The notes below the pieces were generated by a model, which saw only the letters and a list, made by a program, of their open reading frames with translations, ran no database searches and was not told where the DNA came from. The position numbers and the translations under genes are program-made. Source: Naegleria lovaniensis (taxonomy: Eukaryota > Heterolobosea > Eutetramitea > Acrasida > Naegleriidae). Taken from it: 64,000 nt of DNA. This document shows, piece by piece, positions 10,545 to 21,146 of the stretch (positions are counted from its first letter, which is position 1; each line of letters opens with the position of its first letter). The DNA lies in assembly GCF_003324165.1 (NCBI RefSeq), contig NW_025407831.1, positions 434,001-498,000 of the forward strand, written 5' to 3'.

Positions 10545-12104
10545 TTAGAGAGATCTTTGTACATGAATATACTCCTTAATGTATCTAAGTTTTGGAGCGT
10601 TGTCACCCAATTGTTTTCGTTCTTGTTCAGAATATCCGTCACATGCAGGATTACTGCATGTAAAGACGCAAACACAGCCAAACTGCATACCCTCCGCAAC
10701 ATCACTTCTCACGTGCTTGTCACATTGTAGTTGATAAATCGTTGTAGGCAAAATTTCAAGCTCAAAAACTCTTGGAGCTCCACACTTGTCACATTTTGGT
10801 GCATAATCAGAAGGATTAGGCTCCAACTCGTTATAATTCTGTTCATCATCATCCTCTTCGTCATCGCTGTCATGTTTTGAACCTTTCAATGCTTCATTCT
10901 CTTTCTTCTTTTCCAATAAATTCTTCTTGATTTGCATGTACTTGGGAGGCATATCTGACGCATCATCGGACACCCATAAAGGCTTACCACCAAATTGCCA
11001 TCTAATCGATTGATGTGGACATGTGGCTAACACTGTCTGGAAGTGCACAAAAGCAAGACTGACTTTGTCTGATTCGGGAACAGCTGACTCTTGAACTTGC
11101 TCTTCCTCTTCGTCATTGTCTGCTAGTGCTTCATTGTTATGCTCATCTGTTGAAGTCGAGGATGTACCTGCCTCCGTAGAACTCTCTTCAACAACCTTAT
11201 CTTCCTTAAAAGTCACTCCTTTAATCTTTTCGCTCATAAACTTCTTTGCAAATGCTTCTGCTTCCTTAGAATCAAAAGCATTTTCCTCTCCCGTTTCCTT
11301 TGCCTCAGCTTGGAATTGCTTCAATAATTTCATTTCATGAGAATCTTCAGTAAACTCTTCGTCCATTTCTGGTTCTTCATAAATATCTAACGCATAACAG
11401 GGTAAATTTCCTTCTGAAACAACTTTTGATATTTTCTTCTTCTTTTTCTTTTTGGCATCCTTTTCTTGTTGCATCTTTTTGAGTTGAGCTTCTTGGCCCG
11501 AGAGTAAATCGGACAACTCTTTATCATCCACACTCTGTGTCCAATCATTGGTTGATTTTGTTTGTGAGGATGATGATGTTTCCTTTTTATCGGTCGTCGT
11601 TGTAGAGGGTGTTTCCGACAATGATGAAGTCTCGCTTTTTGGTTTGTTTTTTTGTTCTTCTACTTTCTTTGGATCTACCTTGAATTGAGTACGTAAACAA
11701 GTCCAAGCATTGTTCTTCTCACTACATGCTCCATTATTACATCCGAAAACGTATAAAAATCGATCATATGTACCCAGTGGAACATAACATTGAGTAACAA
11801 GTGATAATTTTCCTGAACAATTTCCACATTTCAATTTCGGAATTTGTGGTAAGAGGCTAGACAAGTCTTTACATTGCGTATTGGGAGGAAGTTGCATAAT
11901 TTGTAATTCACTCTCGGTAATCCAAGCTGGATTTCCTCCTAATTTGTTAAAATAGGGATCTTTATCGTCTACTGAATTTTCTTCAATTCTCTTCTCGGGT
12001 TCTCCAATCCAAGGATATTCCACAAAGTAATCCGATTGAAGTCCAAATTCTCGCAATTCGGCCTCGTCCTGTGCTGCTGATGATGAAGCTGCTGATGAAA
12101 TCAT
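10545..12104 (-). CDS. TSR4: PDCD2-like / TSR4 ribosome-biogenesis factor
   Basis: 519 residues; the ATG at 12104 has an A-rich context (a TTG five codons upstream is not a credible start). The N-terminal half has the TYPP/PDCD2 signature: KLGGNPAWI, a CGNCSGKLSLVTQCYVPL zinc motif, then RFLYVFGC--GACSEKNNAWTCLRTQ. The C-terminal PDCD2_C part has CDKCGAPRVFELEILPTTI and ends with the cysteine cluster CVCVFTCSNPAC. Between them is a 200-residue acidic, Lys/Ser-rich insert (KKKKKKK, EEEEQVQES). PDCD2/Tsr4 proteins are chaperones for ribosomal protein uS5 and act in 40S maturation. Starts divergently from the protease gene, 165 bp away. Confidence 0.85.
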   Translation of the reverse strand: MISSAASSSAAQDEAELREFGLQSDYFVEYPWIGEPEKRIEENSVDDKDPYFNKLGGNPAWITESELQIMQLPPNTQCKDLSSLLPQIPKLKCGNCSGKLSLVTQCYVPLGTYDRFLYVFGCNNGACSEKNNAWTCLRTQFKVDPKKVEEQKNKPKSETSSLSETPSTTTTDKKETSSSSQTKSTNDWTQSVDDKELSDLLSGQEAQLKKMQQEKDAKKKKKKKISKVVSEGNLPCYALDIYEEPEMDEEFTEDSHEMKLLKQFQAEAKETGEENAFDSKEAEAFAKKFMSEKIKGVTFKEDKVVEESSTEAGTSSTSTDEHNNEALADNDEEEEQVQESAVPESDKVSLAFVHFQTVLATCPHQSIRWQFGGKPLWVSDDASDMPPKYMQIKKNLLEKKKENEALKGSKHDSDDEEDDDEQNYNELEPNPSDYAPKCDKCGAPRVFELEILPTTIYQLQCDKHVRSDVAEGMQFGCVCVFTCSNPACDGYSEQERKQLGDNAPKLRYIKEYIHVQRSL

Positions 12105-12269
12105 TTTTTTAAAATTCAAGATAGGTCTTCAAATATTTGTTGAACCTTTCCATTCCTTCATGAGGACAAGCGTCATTCATGTTAGTACCAACACAAGCGC
12201 ACAATTACCAATTCTTAAAAGAAAGTCCTTTCGCTTGTTGATTCTAAACACACATCCAATAACAAAAAA

Positions 12270-13259
12270 ATGTTTTCACCAACTTCCCTCTCCCGTAATC
12301 AAGTGAGCCTTCCAAATCATCATGATTATCGGAAACGATTCAGAACCACTCTCACAACGATACCGATCATGTTCATTCTATTCCTTTCATTATTACTCTC
12401 TCCAATGATGGTTCAATCCAAGCCCATGATTAGTGGAGGCTCTCAAGTTGTACAATCCCACCAATTTCCCTTCTATGGAGGAATTACATTGCCAGGCATC
12501 GATAAGATTATTTGTAGCGGATTTTTCTACAAGGAAGAATATTTCATTTCACTTGCAAATTGTCAAGGAAATAATTATAAGGTGACTGATTTATTAATTT
12601 ATGCAGGATCCAATGATCGAAGATGTTGGGATAGCAATGTACCATGTGCTGTATTTAATGTAGTTTCTACAGTGACACATCCTGGATACAGTGCTAAATC
12701 GTTAGCTAATGACATTGGAATTTATAAATTGAAAGACTCCATTTCCACAGTTGTGAAAAATCGAAGTGATGTGGTGGTTTCAACATTGGACATTACTGAT
12801 GAATTGCCAGCATTTAATTCTACTTTTTATGACTTGATGGGATGGGGTAGATTGAATGTCAGTTCATCGAGTGGACCTTATTTACTTCGAACCATCCAAC
12901 AAACGATCGTTGCAGATACACTATGTGTGAATGCTGATACTAATGGAAAATATAATCCAGAAATTATGAAATGTGTGAATGGAGGTGGTCATGGAGGATG
13001 TCTAGGTGATGGTGGAAGTCCATTGATATTTAAAAACAATACTCGTTATGAAGCTGCAGCCATGTTCAGTTTTTCATTGGGAAATACTGACAAAATTTGT
13101 GATGAAGGAACCTATCATGCATATCTTCATCTTCCAAAATATAAGAAATGGATTGATGAAACTATTAACTCCCTTGAAAGCGATGGAGTGACACTATTCA
13201 AACACTTTTCACACATGGTTGTGCTTCTTTGGTGTCTGATTTTGCTTTTGAATTTTTAA
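12270..13259 (+). CDS. Inactive trypsin-like (S1) serine protease homologue, probably lipid-anchored
   Basis: 329 residues. A hydrophobic signal core lies at residues 34-50 (a second ATG at codon 34 would give a cleaner signal peptide). The mature part begins with the S1-style ISGG (54-57). Triad positions: the usual AAHC is LANC, so the catalytic His is Asn97; the Asp is kept in ANDIGIYKL (Asp148); the usual GDSGGP reads GDGGSP (246-251), so the catalytic Ser is Gly248. Conserved cysteines and the MGWG strand are present, so the fold should be intact while catalysis is lost. The last 20 residues are hydrophobic (MVVLLWCLILLLNF) after a small-residue region, as in a GPI-anchor signal or a tail TM. 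Likely a surface binding protein. Confidence 0.75.
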   Translation: MFSPTSLSRNQVSLPNHHDYRKRFRTTLTTIPIMFILFLSLLLSPMMVQSKPMISGGSQVVQSHQFPFYGGITLPGIDKIICSGFFYKEEYFISLANCQGNNYKVTDLLIYAGSNDRRCWDSNVPCAVFNVVSTVTHPGYSAKSLANDIGIYKLKDSISTVVKNRSDVVVSTLDITDELPAFNSTFYDLMGWGRLNVSSSSGPYLLRTIQQTIVADTLCVNADTNGKYNPEIMKCVNGGGHGGCLGDGGSPLIFKNNTRYEAAAMFSFSLGNTDKICDEGTYHAYLHLPKYKKWIDETINSLESDGVTLFKHFSHMVVLLWCLILLLNF

Positions 13260-13550
13260 ATTAGAATTTTTCATATTTAACTTATTTCCAAGCTCAATGT
13301 TCTTGATTTTTGCTTTTTAAGGTCATCGGAATCTTGACATGGGTTCCGAACCAGATTGAATCAACCACATGTTTATTTTTGGTCAACAAAAAAAATACAA
13401 GCACCTCAAAACACAATTTGCTTGTTCATTCGAAAAGAAGTCACAAATATCTCTAAAACACGTTTTTGTTAGAGAATATTTTACTAAAGAGTCGCGGAAT
13501 CACGTTTAATCATACAATCGCGCTTTGAAAAAAATTAAATTTTCATCATC

Positions 13551-14669
13551 ATGACCCCTTCCTTGTTCATTTGCCATGGTTGTAACGCACAGATGAATGC
13601 GATTTATAACAATGAAGGAAACTTAGCTTGCCCAATGTGTGGATCCGAATTTGTTGAGGAAATTGAAACAAACCCATCAACCCTACCCACCCACGAACGT
13701 CATCATCACGAGCCTCGCTCTGCCCATCATCTCCCATCTCAACAAATAATATTCGAGGATTTAGATGCCATGAATGATGACGATATTTTCTCGAGGGCTT
13801 TTAATAATGTCATTCATCAAACACCACCATCAAATAATAATCATTCTTCTACGGCTACAACACAAGCCACAACTACTACAAGAACTCGGTCATCGTCGTC
13901 GGGTGGATCAGCACCTCACACTCGTCGAACACAAACAATTTCAATTACATTCGGAGGCGGAGATGGAAACACACGAACGATCACGAGAACAACGAGTGGT
14001 GATCAACCTTTACCAAATTTTATGGATCTATTCAATGGTTTTTCTGGAGTGGGTGCATTAAGTCAACAACCAAATCAGCAGCAAGGAAATCAACAACCAA
14101 ATCCACAACAAGCACAGCAGCAAGGATCTCAACAACAAGGCAATAATCAACAAAATGCAACACCTCAACAAGATCCTATTTTCCAGATTTTTGACATGTT
14201 AAACAATGCTCATCAAAGACAACGTAACAACGTACCCAATAATTTCTTCAGAATTGGACTTGGAAATCCAGCAATGTTTGATTTTTCCAGCTTTATGCAA
14301 CACATTGGACAGCCATTCAATGGCATGACTTGGGGTGATTATGTCTTTTCCGACAATTTGGATGACATCATCACCAGAATGATGAATGCTATGCAAGGAC
14401 AAGGTGGTACTCCTCCTGCAACAGAAACGACAATTTCCAGTTTAAAAACAAGAAAAGCTACTGCTGCTGACTGCAAAGATTGTGCAGTTTGTCAAGATCA
14501 AATCAAAGAAGAGGAAGATGTCACAGAGCTGCCTTGTGGCCATATTTACCACAAAGATTGTGTCGTACCATGGCTTCAACGTCATGCCAATTGTCCAATT
14601 TGCAGATCAGAAATTGGAAGTAATGGTGAAGCTCTTCCTCCTCACTCCCACGAACACCAGCATCAATAA
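13551..14669 (+). CDS. RNF126/RNF115-type RING-H2 E3 ubiquitin ligase
   Basis: 372 residues. N-terminal zinc ribbon (CHGCNAQM ... CPMCGSEFVEEI, residues 9-37) as in the BCA2/RNF126 family, where it recognises ubiquitin or hydrophobic clients. A long Gln/Asn/Ser/Thr-rich linker follows (residues 40-300) with a short ordered patch (FSRAF, near 80-85) and the family-typical stretch before the RING (ENF/MTWGDYVFSDNLDDIITRMM). The C-terminal RING-H2 at 311-351 has all eight ligands: CAVC, LPCGHIYHKDC, CPICRSE. The protein should transfer ubiquitin to misfolded or mislocalised clients in the cytosol. A His-rich tail ends the protein. Confidence 0.85.
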   Translation: MTPSLFICHGCNAQMNAIYNNEGNLACPMCGSEFVEEIETNPSTLPTHERHHHEPRSAHHLPSQQIIFEDLDAMNDDDIFSRAFNNVIHQTPPSNNNHSSTATTQATTTTRTRSSSSGGSAPHTRRTQTISITFGGGDGNTRTITRTTSGDQPLPNFMDLFNGFSGVGALSQQPNQQQGNQQPNPQQAQQQGSQQQGNNQQNATPQQDPIFQIFDMLNNAHQRQRNNVPNNFFRIGLGNPAMFDFSSFMQHIGQPFNGMTWGDYVFSDNLDDIITRMMNAMQGQGGTPPATETTISSLKTRKATAADCKDCAVCQDQIKEEEDVTELPCGHIYHKDCVVPWLQRHANCPICRSEIGSNGEALPPHSHEHQHQ

Positions 14670-14815
14670 CTTGTTTTTCAAGTTTGCTCACCCGCCAAAA
14701 AAATTTTAAATTCAAAAATTAAACCGTTACACAAACAAAAAACTGCAACAGTAATAATAATATTTATTTCGTTCCATCTTGCGATTTTATCATCATCATC
14801 ACTACACGTGCAAAC

Positions 14816-17800
14816 ATGGTACAACGATTGAAACATCCCTCAGGAAAGAAATTTAAGCCACCACTGAAGAGTCTAGATCCCACCGATGTGAAAATTGATG
14901 AGATTTCAAAGATTCCTTCAAACAAGTCTTCAAACAACAACACTAATCATCATGCAACGTCGACCACCGATACAACGATTTCTCGACAACCATCTCACGG
15001 ATTGAAACAACAAACCCTCGATCATTCCTTTGCCAAATCATCATCCACCACTACAACTACTACGAGCACAGCACCCTTGATCAAGAAAACTCCTTTCAGA
15101 ACTCCATTCAAAACACCTTTCAAGACTCCTTTCAAAGAAGCAGGTACTTTAACGAACAAGACAACATCCACGACAACCACTTGCTCTTCATCCAACACGC
15201 ATTCCTCTTTGAAAAAGAAACAGCACGTCGTAGAGAATGAAGAAAGTCAAGATGATTCAATGGAGTCGACAACAAGTAGTGATACCGAGGACGAACAACC
15301 TTCCCCGAAATCAAAGGCAAAGCCATCATCCTCCAGTAAATCCCTCACAACAACAGCTACCACAACTTTACGAACCAAAACATCATCAATACAGAAAGAG
15401 AAATCCAACAATAACTTTTCAACCCCATTTCAGAAACAACCTTTGCCTATTGCACCATCCGATCGTCCTTTGAAAATTCCTACTGATAGTAGTACTATTA
15501 CTTATTTCAATGGTTCATCAGGTTCAGAAAAAGGATTAATTAAGAATTTAATATCCTTACCTCCAAAATCCCAATCTTTGGAAGAAGAACCTCAATCTTC
15601 CAAACCAAAATTATCTTCTCAACAACAAGATCAACCACCACATCCATCCAATTCCTCATCATCCTCTCATCCATCCAAATCCAGCCATTCAACAACCTCC
15701 ATTTCTCTTTCGTTAGAGGAAACTCAACAACATGAAGACTATGCCTCGACACACCCAAGTCCTCCACTCCAACAACAACGACAACAACCAGAAATTGTAA
15801 TTGTTGAGATTTCTGATTCATCTTCCTCATCACATTCACAATCGAGTTCTGGAACTTTATCAAACAGACACACGAGCTTTTCCAAAGTTAAAATTCCTGA
15901 TAAATTTATGTTTGAACCTCAAAAGCATGGGGCTACTGACACAACGAGCCTTTCTAACAAGGAGAATTTGGACACCAAACGATCCATAGGTTCACCTAAA
16001 AAGAAGAAGTATTCATTCAAATCGTTGGACTCTCCAGAAGAAGAAAAAGTTTCTGATGATATCTTGGCCATTGATTTATTTCCCTCACATCACGAGAAAC
16101 AACCACTTGCCTCACATCAAGAAAAGCAACCATTAATGAATACCAGCAGTGGTAGTGGTAGTATACTAGATGCAGCAATAACAACAACACCCTCGTCCTC
16201 TTTCAAATCTCCAAGTTTGGGAATCAAGTGGCAAACCAAACGGCGAGCGAAGGAAAAGCCCAAACGTATTCCTCAAGGTACACAATCGAAAATTTCCAAA
16301 TACTTTTCTAAAAACAAGAGAAGTTGTAATAATTCTCAGGGAGCATGCTCTTCTGGTTCCTCTTCTTCTGAGAATAGTCAAGAAGAAGTTTCCTCACACA
16401 GTAGAAAACGAAAACAAAAACCAAGTCCTGTGTCGTCACATCATCCACTGCCTTCTCCTTCAATGAATGGTCAGAACAATCGCTGTAATAGCAGTCCAAT
16501 GACTTGTGATGCTTTCACTAAAGCAACAACAACAGCAGTGATCACTGCTTCACCCTCAATCATGTCTCCAGAGATGAAAAAAGTGAAACATATTCCAACC
16601 TCAGCTCAAAAGAGTCCAATGCAAGTCGGTGGAGACATCATGATGGATTGTGCTGTAGTAACACCATTGAAAGGCGATGAAGAGAAATTGCAGTCCTCAG
16701 ATTTGAAACTTTTCCTGAACTCCAATTCGAATACTCCACTTCTTCTTTGCAATGCGAAAGATGAAGAACAAGCTCCACTGAAACTATTCGCTTGTGTGAT
16801 GGAAACATCGCCTGCCATGAAATTTACTCCTGTGAGCACAAAACATTCCACATCCATCCATCACAACACCAAAGGAATTGTATTACCAGATTCATTAGAA
16901 GATGAAAATGAGGAAACGAACAGTAGGGAATCTTTACTGAGCTGGCCTTCACAAACGTCATCATCGTGTCACGATGAAAGTCAAATGATGGCGTTTTCTC
17001 CTCACGAACCTGGGGCCCAGAATAGTAGTAATAGTGGCATGAATCGACTCTTGGAGAGCAGAAACGTCCATAACCATAGCATGGACGAATCTCCATTGCA
17101 TGTTCTTCTTCCTCCAAAACAAGTCAAGTCAAGTTTGTCACTTTCTCCTCTCATTGATATTCTGAATGACAAGACCTCTTATTTGAACCGAAAAAATCAT
17201 AACAACATGAACACAATGACGCCAATTATCATCGATATTGATGAAACTCAAATACCAGAAAATGAAATTTCTTCACCATTAGCTGATCCATTAACAGGTA
17301 TTGGAACATGCACGAATAAGACTAATATTACTTCCTTGACCCATAACCATAACAACAGTGTGAAACGGGAAGAATTCGACGAGGAAAGTACCTCTCTAGA
17401 TTTTGCAGAAAAAGTTTCACTCACCCCACCACTTCAAAAGAGTCCTCAAATTCCAAATGTTAAAAACTCGTCAACAACCACTACTGGTTTTCTGAATTAT
17501 TCATATAGTATTGATCTTGGAATGACTCCACAACTTGATACCTATTATTTCCCAATGGACTCGACGGGCAATAAGAATATGATAACTATGAATGAATGTT
17601 TAGAGGTCATGCATGACACTTGTGGAAAGTTGTCACACGCCACTACATCAGAGTTCTCAAAGCCAACCAAAACACCAATTAAGGCCAAAGCGTTTGGGAG
17701 AAGACCATTCCGACCACTACATCAGTACAATTCCACAGGACAGAAGAATAGCAATCGAAATGCAAACGGTGAGACCAAAGAAGACAATCCCACCGAACCA

Positions 17801-18010
17801 CCACCAATGAAGATCAAAGAAGAAACTATGTTAAATGTGATTGCCTCCAATATGTGTATGATGGAATCAGCAACATCGTCTGCTCGTGAAAACACATCTT
17901 CCTCTCCAAACAACGACAATGCATCAGACAGTATTGCCCTTTCCTTAATACCTCTTAATGGAAATTTGCGATCACCTCCATCGTTTAGCTCTTCTGAGAA
18001 TTCTCTTTGA
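14816..18010 (+). CDS. Large disordered Ser/Thr-rich protein with PCNA-interacting (PIP-box) motif
   Basis: 1064 residues in a single exon with no recognised folded domain; composition is Ser, Thr, Pro, Gln, Asn and His. Three sequence features stand out. Residues about 92-108 are four successive TPFK repeats (RTPFKTPFKTPFKTPFK). Residues 490-497 read QSKISKYF, an exact Q-x-x-I-x-x-Y-F PIP box, preceded by basic residues and followed by SKNKRS, as in PCNA-binding replication and repair factors. An earlier QQTLDHSF near residue 65 is a degenerate version. Near the C terminus a basic, conserved-looking patch (AFGRRPFRPLHQY) occurs. Many SP/TP sites suggest cell-cycle phosphorylation. A nuclear replication or repair adaptor is inferred from the PIP box alone. 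Confidence 0.55.
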   Translation: MVQRLKHPSGKKFKPPLKSLDPTDVKIDEISKIPSNKSSNNNTNHHATSTTDTTISRQPSHGLKQQTLDHSFAKSSSTTTTTTSTAPLIKKTPFRTPFKTPFKTPFKEAGTLTNKTTSTTTTCSSSNTHSSLKKKQHVVENEESQDDSMESTTSSDTEDEQPSPKSKAKPSSSSKSLTTTATTTLRTKTSSIQKEKSNNNFSTPFQKQPLPIAPSDRPLKIPTDSSTITYFNGSSGSEKGLIKNLISLPPKSQSLEEEPQSSKPKLSSQQQDQPPHPSNSSSSSHPSKSSHSTTSISLSLEETQQHEDYASTHPSPPLQQQRQQPEIVIVEISDSSSSSHSQSSSGTLSNRHTSFSKVKIPDKFMFEPQKHGATDTTSLSNKENLDTKRSIGSPKKKKYSFKSLDSPEEEKVSDDILAIDLFPSHHEKQPLASHQEKQPLMNTSSGSGSILDAAITTTPSSSFKSPSLGIKWQTKRRAKEKPKRIPQGTQSKISKYFSKNKRSCNNSQGACSSGSSSSENSQEEVSSHSRKRKQKPSPVSSHHPLPSPSMNGQNNRCNSSPMTCDAFTKATTTAVITASPSIMSPEMKKVKHIPTSAQKSPMQVGGDIMMDCAVVTPLKGDEEKLQSSDLKLFLNSNSNTPLLLCNAKDEEQAPLKLFACVMETSPAMKFTPVSTKHSTSIHHNTKGIVLPDSLEDENEETNSRESLLSWPSQTSSSCHDESQMMAFSPHEPGAQNSSNSGMNRLLESRNVHNHSMDESPLHVLLPPKQVKSSLSLSPLIDILNDKTSYLNRKNHNNMNTMTPIIIDIDETQIPENEISSPLADPLTGIGTCTNKTNITSLTHNHNNSVKREEFDEESTSLDFAEKVSLTPPLQKSPQIPNVKNSSTTTTGFLNYSYSIDLGMTPQLDTYYFPMDSTGNKNMITMNECLEVMHDTCGKLSHATTSEFSKPTKTPIKAKAFGRRPFRPLHQYNSTGQKNSNRNANGETKEDNPTEPPPMKIKEETMLNVIASNMCMMESATSSARENTSSSPNNDNASDSIALSLIPLNGNLRSPPSFSSSENSL

Positions 18011-18095
18011 GCAATTTTAATCATGATCTCAAAAGTATGAAAAAGTCCATTACATTATTATATGTAAATTTATTTTCTTCTTTCCGAATAAGATA

Positions 18096-19055
18096 CTATT
18101 CCTGTGCAGACGTCACAACAATATCGCACAATTGGAAATTTTGATACTTTTGAGAGAGTTTTGTTTTAAAAACCGTATCATCCCCTATCAAATATTCCAA
18201 CACCAAATATTTACAGAAGTACCGAACGAGGTCATGACAAAGTTGATTGCCATGCGAAAAGCCATACCAAGGTGTGAACATTACTCGTTCTGTTTTGTGA
18301 ATAAGCATACAGATCTTTTTACGTTCTTCTGCCGTTGCAAGAATGTTCCATTGTGAAAGATATATACAGTTTTCAACAGGAAGACCCCACTTATATGTTT
18401 GTGAAAGATCTACTGATTTTTGCTTCACATGTTGACTAAATAACTCTAGGTGTTTTGTTTTAAATTCTAATAATATAGAGCTGTTCATGCATATTTCATT
18501 CAGCCTTGAGACGTCAATTTCCATCATCGGTTGACTTGTACAATCTGCAAAGCCTGATTCCAGATTGTTCGAGATATAGCCAAGTCTACTAGGAACGCTG
18601 TATGCATTACTTCCTCTCAAGAATAATATTGCAACACGTTTTGATGAAATTAAATCTTTCATGATGCTCATAATTTCATTAAATACTGATTTTATAACTT
18701 CCGAGCTAATATTGAAACCAGCATACATTGGAAAAACCACAAAATCATAATCGAAATGAAATCGAAACCTTTCAACGTGTTCTGGTGTTAATTCTGCTTG
18801 GTCTAGAACATCTACACTGCATAAAAATGCAAAAGAATCATCGGGTTCATACGGAGAAAACACTCTAGTTCTCCAGTTCAGTAATTCTGGATTTTTTACG
18901 AAACCATTAAACTTCTCACAAATACATTTAAAAAAGTGATCGGGTTCTTGTCCTCGCACGATCAAAAGTTTTTTCAATTTTTTTGAATCAACAGGTGAAT
19001 CTTTTGTTTGTGCAATACGACGGAATGGGTTCTGTTGTTTGCGTTTCGAAAACAT
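18096..19055 (-). CDS. Orphan protein, lineage-specific
   Basis: 319 residues from the ATG at 19055, which has the A-rich context common here; the frame is open 27 codons further but only from a TTG. The N terminus is basic (FSKRKQQNPFRR). The rest is mixed alpha/beta in composition with strand-like segments (YDFVVFPMYAGFNI; RVAILFLRG) and several cysteines. I recognise no domain. It stops 85 bp from the stop of the PIP-box gene (convergent). Function unknown. Confidence 0.5.
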   Translation of the reverse strand: MFSKRKQQNPFRRIAQTKDSPVDSKKLKKLLIVRGQEPDHFFKCICEKFNGFVKNPELLNWRTRVFSPYEPDDSFAFLCSVDVLDQAELTPEHVERFRFHFDYDFVVFPMYAGFNISSEVIKSVFNEIMSIMKDLISSKRVAILFLRGSNAYSVPSRLGYISNNLESGFADCTSQPMMEIDVSRLNEICMNSSILLEFKTKHLELFSQHVKQKSVDLSQTYKWGLPVENCIYLSQWNILATAEERKKICMLIHKTERVMFTPWYGFSHGNQLCHDLVRYFCKYLVLEYLIGDDTVFKTKLSQKYQNFQLCDIVVTSAQE

Positions 19056-19212
19056 TTTTTTGTGTGTATTCCCTTTGTCAAAAAGATGAACTAAAGAAAA
19101 GTTAGAACCAAGCTGGATTTGATGTTTCTTAAACAAATAGTATTGAACTGTTTGGACTTGACTCGAATCCTTTTCCCGCCGGCGCCTTTAAGCATTGCAG
19201 AAAAAAATTAGG

Positions 19213-21060
19213 ATGGGATTTACGGCACATTCAAATTTGAACGAACACGACCATGAAGGTCAGCAACCACGTGTCGCCACGAAACGACATCCGATTATTC
19301 ACGGATTGATTGCCTTCTTGCAGAGTCCATTCTGGATCAATCCCATTCAGAGTTTTATTGATGAGAATTGTTTGTTTTTTGATGGAGAGGAAGAAAATTG
19401 TTTGGAATTAACCCAGGTTCATGAGAGGTTCCGAGAATTGATAGAGAACTTGTTGGAGTTTTTGCTCGGGGAGATGCATGTATCGCATGAGGAGGTGGGT
19501 ATTGAATTTTCAACGTATTATGATAACAATGGGAATAGTTTGTTAAAGTTCTAATGGCTGAAACCAATGACGCAACACTGGGTCAAGCATTGGAGCACAT
19601 CATGGCTATGGATGATTATTTGAGTTTCAGAAAAATTATGGAAAGAAGAAATCTTCAATTGGAGTGCGAAGCTTTAGAGTAAGTGAATCCGTGTTGATGG
19701 TTTTATTGATTGCCAGTTAGTACTCTGAAAAAGAAAGTCAACCCAACTGAGGAAGATGATGAGGAATTACGTAAAGTGTTGGAGCTATCTAAAAGAGAGC
19801 ACGAAGAACTCATGAACCAAAAGAAAACAGTTGCCGAAAAAGAGGAATATGATGTAGGTAGTTGTTCGAGCTAGTTGTAACAATCAAGCTTAATTTCAAC
19901 AGTTGGTTATTGGAGCATCTTTGTCTGAGCATGAAAGAGAACTTGCAGAAAGGCAACGACAATTGGAGCAAGCAGAGCTAGAGATGGCAATTGCAATTTC
20001 TTTGTCACTTCAAGAAGAACAAAAACGAGTAGGTTTCGCTTGAAAACCGTTCACATACCACTAACACAGCTTGTTAATATGAAACATAAAGAGAGAACTT
20101 GAAGAAGAGGAAAAGCACAACGAGGAATTACTAAGGAAGCAAGTGGAAGAAGACTCGAGAAGACAGATGGAAAAAGAGAAAGAACGCCTGGAACTGGAAG
20201 AAAGACAACGACAGGTTCAACAAGAACAAGAAAAAAGAAAGCTGTTGGAACGCCTGGAACAAGAAAAACAACGACAACAGAAAGAATTAGAGGAAAAGAG
20301 CAAAAGAGAAGAAGAGCGGTTGCATCTTCAGGCAGTGCAGCAAGCAGAAGAGCAAGACCTTCAGAAACAAAACGAAAAATCGCAACAGAAGCAGGAGGAT
20401 TTATTTAGGTTTAACTTTACTAGCCCAAGATCAGATGAAACCATTAAAGAAGAAATGCTCAGAATTCAAAAAGAAAGGGATGTGTTACAAAAATTGTTGG
20501 CTGAAAAAGAAAAACAAAAAGAAGAGGATATCACAAAAGAAAAGTCCACAATAGATGCTGTTCACACTACGAGGTAAGTTGCATCTGAGAATGAATATAG
20601 TTTATACAGTTTGTCACAAAAAAGAAAAAAGAAAAAGGAGGAACTAAAGGAGGCAAAAGAGAGACTTGTGGAAAAGAAAAAACAAGAACGAGAAGAAAAG
20701 TTGAGAGATTTCAAGTCCAAGCTTGTCCTTAAGAAGCAAGGTTCTTCAGACAGCCTCATGTCCACAACGTCCTCTTTGTCTTCCCCTAGTTCAAGCACTT
20801 CAAGTCCAAAGAATTCATCTGACGAAGAAGAGGTTGAATCAAGAAGAAGATTAATGAGAGAAGCGCTTTCAAGACGGGTTAAAGAAGACCTATTGCGGCA
20901 ATCTCAACCTCTCCCAGAAATTCCAACCAAAGAACAACCTAAACAATTTACAATGGTTGACACAGATGCAGCAACTCACCTCAGGTCGCTACTGCAAAAC
21001 GTAGTTCGAAATTTGAAAAATGAGGGAGAAGAGGACTATGTGTTCAGTGAGACTAAATAA
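19213..21060 (+). CDS. CFAP36: CFAP36 (CCDC104) ciliary BART-domain protein
   Basis: Six exons (19213-19494, 19539-19678, 19721-19853, 19903-20028, 20092-20573, 20610-21060), introns of 44, 42, 49, 63 and 36 bp, all phase-consistent; 537 residues. The N-terminal 110 residues are a BART domain: PIIHGLIAFLQSPFWINPI, SFIDENCLFFDGEEEN, and after the first splice EEFVKVLMAE and AMDDYLSFRKIMERRN. This is the CFAP36 signature, a module that binds the ARL3 GTPase at the ciliary base. The rest is a long Glu/Lys/Gln-rich coiled coil with a Ser-rich tail, longer than the animal proteins (about 340 residues). Presence of this gene implies a flagellate stage. The first intron has a GTGGGT donor, and the last is very short. 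Confidence 0.8.
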
Positions 21061-21146
21061 AAGGTCATCACAACACCTGCTTTTTATGTTGCTTTCCTTT
21101 GAAGTTGATCGTCAACATTGCTTTTCCTGATTTAAACTCAAGCTGT

